NCBI RefSeq assembly: GCF_000186345.1 | Contig: NC_014962.1 | Location: 2,418,001-2,482,000 of the forward strand | DNA from: Isosphaera pallida ATCC 43644 | GTDB lineage: Bacteria; Planctomycetota; Planctomycetia; Isosphaerales; Isosphaeraceae | Direction of reading: 5' to 3' | DNA: 64,000 nt | Shown: positions 63,797-64,000 of the stretch, piece by piece | Numbering within the stretch: the stretch's first letter is position 1 | Layout: each line of letters begins with the position of its first letter | The notes under the pieces: model-generated | Databases searched by the model: none | What the model was told of the DNA's origin: nothing | Seen by the model: the letters and a program-made list of their open reading frames with translations, nothing else | Position numbers and translations under genes: made by a program

Positions 63797-64000
63797 ATGA
63801 CGACCACCCCACGATGGGCTTTCGGGAGATGGGCCGCGGTTGCCACCGGCTGGACTCTGGCTCTAGGCAGTTTGGGACCGGCTTGGCCAATCTCGGCGCG
63901 GGGCGACGAGATCACCACCAATCTCGACAACCAAACGGTGGCGGAAACCCTGGCGAGCGACACTGGATTCACCTACGAAACCTTTGGTGAGTTCGGTTTT
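63797..64000 (+). CDS. Exported protein, N-terminal part only (3' end outside window)
   Basis: 68 codons visible from the ATG at 63797, preceded by AGGAGG nine bases upstream. The N terminus is a signal peptide with a basic start (MTTTPRWAFGRWAAVATG), a hydrophobic core and an ISARGD cleavage-like region. The mature part begins ITTNLDNQTVAETLASDTGF. This could be the start of a surface or PEP-CTERM-type protein, but too little is visible to name a family. Confidence 0.7.
   Translation, partial: MTTTPRWAFGRWAAVATGWTLALGSLGPAWPISARGDEITTNLDNQTVAETLASDTGFTYETFGEFGF

Noticed and set aside
1-64000. CRISPR array, insertion sequence or prophage
   Set aside because: No regularly spaced repeats, transposase motifs, terminal inverted repeats or phage genes were seen.

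Overview
The window is one contiguous, high-GC, chromosome-like segment of a planctomycete, most likely from the Isosphaeraceae/Gemmataceae side of the phylum. This is inferred from gene content alone: two DUF1559 prepilin-like proteins, three Hanks-type Ser/Thr kinases including one with an N-terminal module that I recall from planctomycete kinases, a SecD-SecF fusion, a TPR protein carrying two RNA polymerase alpha-CTD modules, and a tmRNA tag ending in LAA. I saw no insertion sequence, prophage, integrase, CRISPR array or rRNA operon. It reads as core chromosome with lineage-specific genes interspersed.

Layout. 1-5242 (minus) is a translation/secretion run: TPR-alphaCTD protein, tgt, yajC, secDF, with the last gene running off the window. 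5428-12410 holds a membrane protein, a large Ser/Thr kinase (plus strand), a nucleotide-hydrolase/TIR-like plus winged-helix protein and a parvulin-type lipoprotein. 13083-23495 holds two prepilin-like DUF1559 genes, a LolA-like protein, an S41-family protein lacking its lysine, a YjbQ protein, a ceramidase-like protein, birA and two lipoproteins. 23683-29812 (minus) holds an ABC ATPase with a large membrane partner, a MazG-like enzyme, a MogA/MoaB enzyme and a glycosyltransferase. 29932-35322 (minus) is the most unusual stretch: a kinase with a PilZ-like tail, an ABC-ATPase fused to a dual-specificity phosphatase, and a second kinase with an abnormal nucleotide loop and a C-terminal membrane anchor. 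35914-45696 (minus) holds a methyltransferase, a Nudix hydrolase, sucD, sucC, a glycosyltransferase, a spermidine-synthase-like membrane protein and an AI-2E family transporter. 46206-53495 holds mutL, coaX-obg-rpmA, queC and an LRR protein. 53832-64000 holds two NfeD-type proteins (the larger with degenerate ClpP-like domains), tRNA-His with promoter and terminator, a propeller-like protein, a PIG-L deacetylase next to nagB, the tmRNA gene and the start of an exported protein.

How it fits together. tgt, yajC and secDF keep a gene order widespread in bacteria, and queC elsewhere in the window supplies another step of the queuosine pathway that tgt completes. obg and coaX overlap by ATGA, with rpmA upstream. 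sucC, sucD and a Nudix gene form a probable transcription unit. The kinase, ABC-phosphatase and kinase genes suggest a local phosphorylation/dephosphorylation module. The PIG-L and nagB pair suggests deacetylation then deamination of an amino sugar. Both ideas are inference from adjacency.

Start codons were chosen by Shine-Dalgarno position, the family's usual N terminus and overlap with neighbours. Function calls rest on motifs read by eye, without database searches.
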